6,264 nucleotides of DNA. Origin: Planctomycetaceae bacterium. GTDB taxonomy: Bacteria; Planctomycetota; Planctomycetia; Pirellulales; UBA1268. The stretch is from contig DONH01000066.1 of the NCBI GenBank assembly GCA_003509235.1, forward strand, positions 1,902 through 8,165, given 5' to 3'. Shown piece by piece: positions 5,815 to 6,264 of the stretch. The notes below the pieces were generated by a model. The model was not told the origin of the DNA. It ran no database searches and was given only the letters and a program-made list of their open reading frames with translations. Position numbers and translations under genes: made by a program. Position 1 is the first letter of the stretch, and every line of letters begins with the position of its first letter.

Positions 5815-5961
5815 GCACTTCAACACGATACAGAGGTTTCGTGGCTGCGTGCTGCTACTATGTGATGGAACGTCACGCATTATGAAAATTGTGACGATAT
5901 TGGTTATCGGTTGTTTAAAGTATTCAGGACGAGAGCAGTTCGAGAAGTTGTAAGTTTATGA
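5815..5961 (+). pseudogene. decayed C-terminal remnant of a third DUF1559 pseudopilin gene
   Basis: Two frames must be joined to recover the family's C-terminus. The first gives FRGCVLLLCDGTSRI (5837-5881). After a shift near 5880-5886, the second gives CDDIGYRLFKVFRTRAVREV and ends at TGA 5959-5961. Against the pseudopilin 1 ending (RDDIDYPLFKALGTRAGGEV and three more residues) the second part matches at 12 of 23 positions by my hand alignment. The DNA shares CTATGTGATGGA and ACGAGAGCAG with that gene. The conserved His of H-X9-DG is replaced by Arg. There is no N-terminal pilin signal or start codon upstream, so this is a truncated and frameshifted relic. It stops 25 bp before the end of the convergent rsmE gene. 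Confidence 0.8.
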
Positions 5962-5986
5962 GAGGTCTCGCAGTGAATGACAACTC

Positions 5987-6264
5987 TTACAAAGCATGCT
6001 TGCATTGACCAGCGATTACAGCGGCAGCCACAGCAGCAGTCTCGATGCGGAGAATATTTTGACATAGTGACATTTGTTGGAAACCATGATCTTGCGCGGT
6101 GCTGATCTCTTCATCGGTAAATCCACCTTCAGGTCCGATAACAATGAGGAGATTATCAATCGGTTTTGAAAGTATTGACTGCATTGGTTTTCCATCAGGA
6201 CATGCAAGGATCCGCAAGCTGGCAGATGAGGTTGTGAGAAGATTGTGTAAGGATTGTGGTGAGG
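5987..6264 (-). CDS. rsmE: RsmE, 16S rRNA (uracil-1498-N3)-methyltransferase, C-terminal part, cut by the right edge
   Basis: On the minus strand, 91 residues and a TAA stop (5989-5987) remain open to the window edge; the N-terminal PUA-like RNA-binding region and the start lie outside. The part present is the SPOUT (trefoil-knot) methyltransferase domain that binds S-adenosylmethionine. It shows VIGPEGGFTDEE, then GFQQMSLCQNILRIETAAVAA, the two signature blocks of the family (usual form: IGPEGGxxxxE and LGxRILRxETA). The second block is slightly off consensus: Cys-Gln-Asn where Gly-x-Arg is usual. The enzyme methylates N3 of U1498 in 16S rRNA of the assembled 30S subunit. It converges with the decayed DUF1559 copy, and no clear bidirectional terminator is seen in the 25-bp gap. 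Confidence 0.92.
   Translation of the reverse strand, partial: SPQSLHNLLTTSSASLRILACPDGKPMQSILSKPIDNLLIVIGPEGGFTDEEISTAQDHGFQQMSLCQNILRIETAAVAAAVIAGQCKHAL

Noticed and set aside
1..6264. CRISPR array, tRNA, rRNA or insertion sequence
   Set aside because: No regularly spaced repeats, cloverleaf-like segments, transposase-like reading frame or terminal inverted repeats were seen when reading both strands.

Overview
The window looks like a chromosomal segment of a member of the Planctomycetota. The main reason is two complete prepilin-type DUF1559 genes (pre-pilin signal, then an H-X9-DG motif near the C-terminus), a family massively expanded in that phylum. A Cys-rich exported protein of a style I associate with planctomycetes supports this. 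Genus cannot be assigned from the sequence alone.

Layout: at the left edge the N-terminal two thirds of a Nif3/DUF34-family dinuclear-metal protein lies on the minus strand and is cut by the window edge. After about 280 bp with a 9-bp inverted repeat, a plus-strand run begins: a xylose-isomerase-like TIM-barrel protein (786-1571), a Cys-rich exported protein (1622-2404), DUF1559 pseudopilin 1 (2490-3434), a 352-bp AT-rich gap with a plausible promoter, a His-rich exported protein (3787-4278), a UUCG hairpin, and DUF1559 pseudopilin 2 (4508-5572). A decayed, frameshifted C-terminal remnant of a third DUF1559 gene follows (5815-5961). At the right edge the C-terminal part of RsmE (16S rRNA U1498 methyltransferase) lies on the minus strand, cut by the window edge.

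The most interesting part is 1622-5961. It is built as two consecutive cassettes, each an exported protein rich in metal-ligand residues (Cys in the first, His in the second) followed by a DUF1559 pseudopilin. The two exported proteins do not resemble one another overall, but both end in an Ala-Pro-Pro-x-Pro-Pro-Pro tail a few residues from the stop. The remnant resembles pseudopilin 1 more than pseudopilin 2, and the likeness appears to run past the stop codon, which suggests local duplication and decay. A working inference, not proven here, is a cell-surface metal-handling or metal-responsive module in which secreted thiol/imidazole proteins act with pseudopilins. The flanking genes (Nif3-like, RsmE) are ordinary conserved genes.
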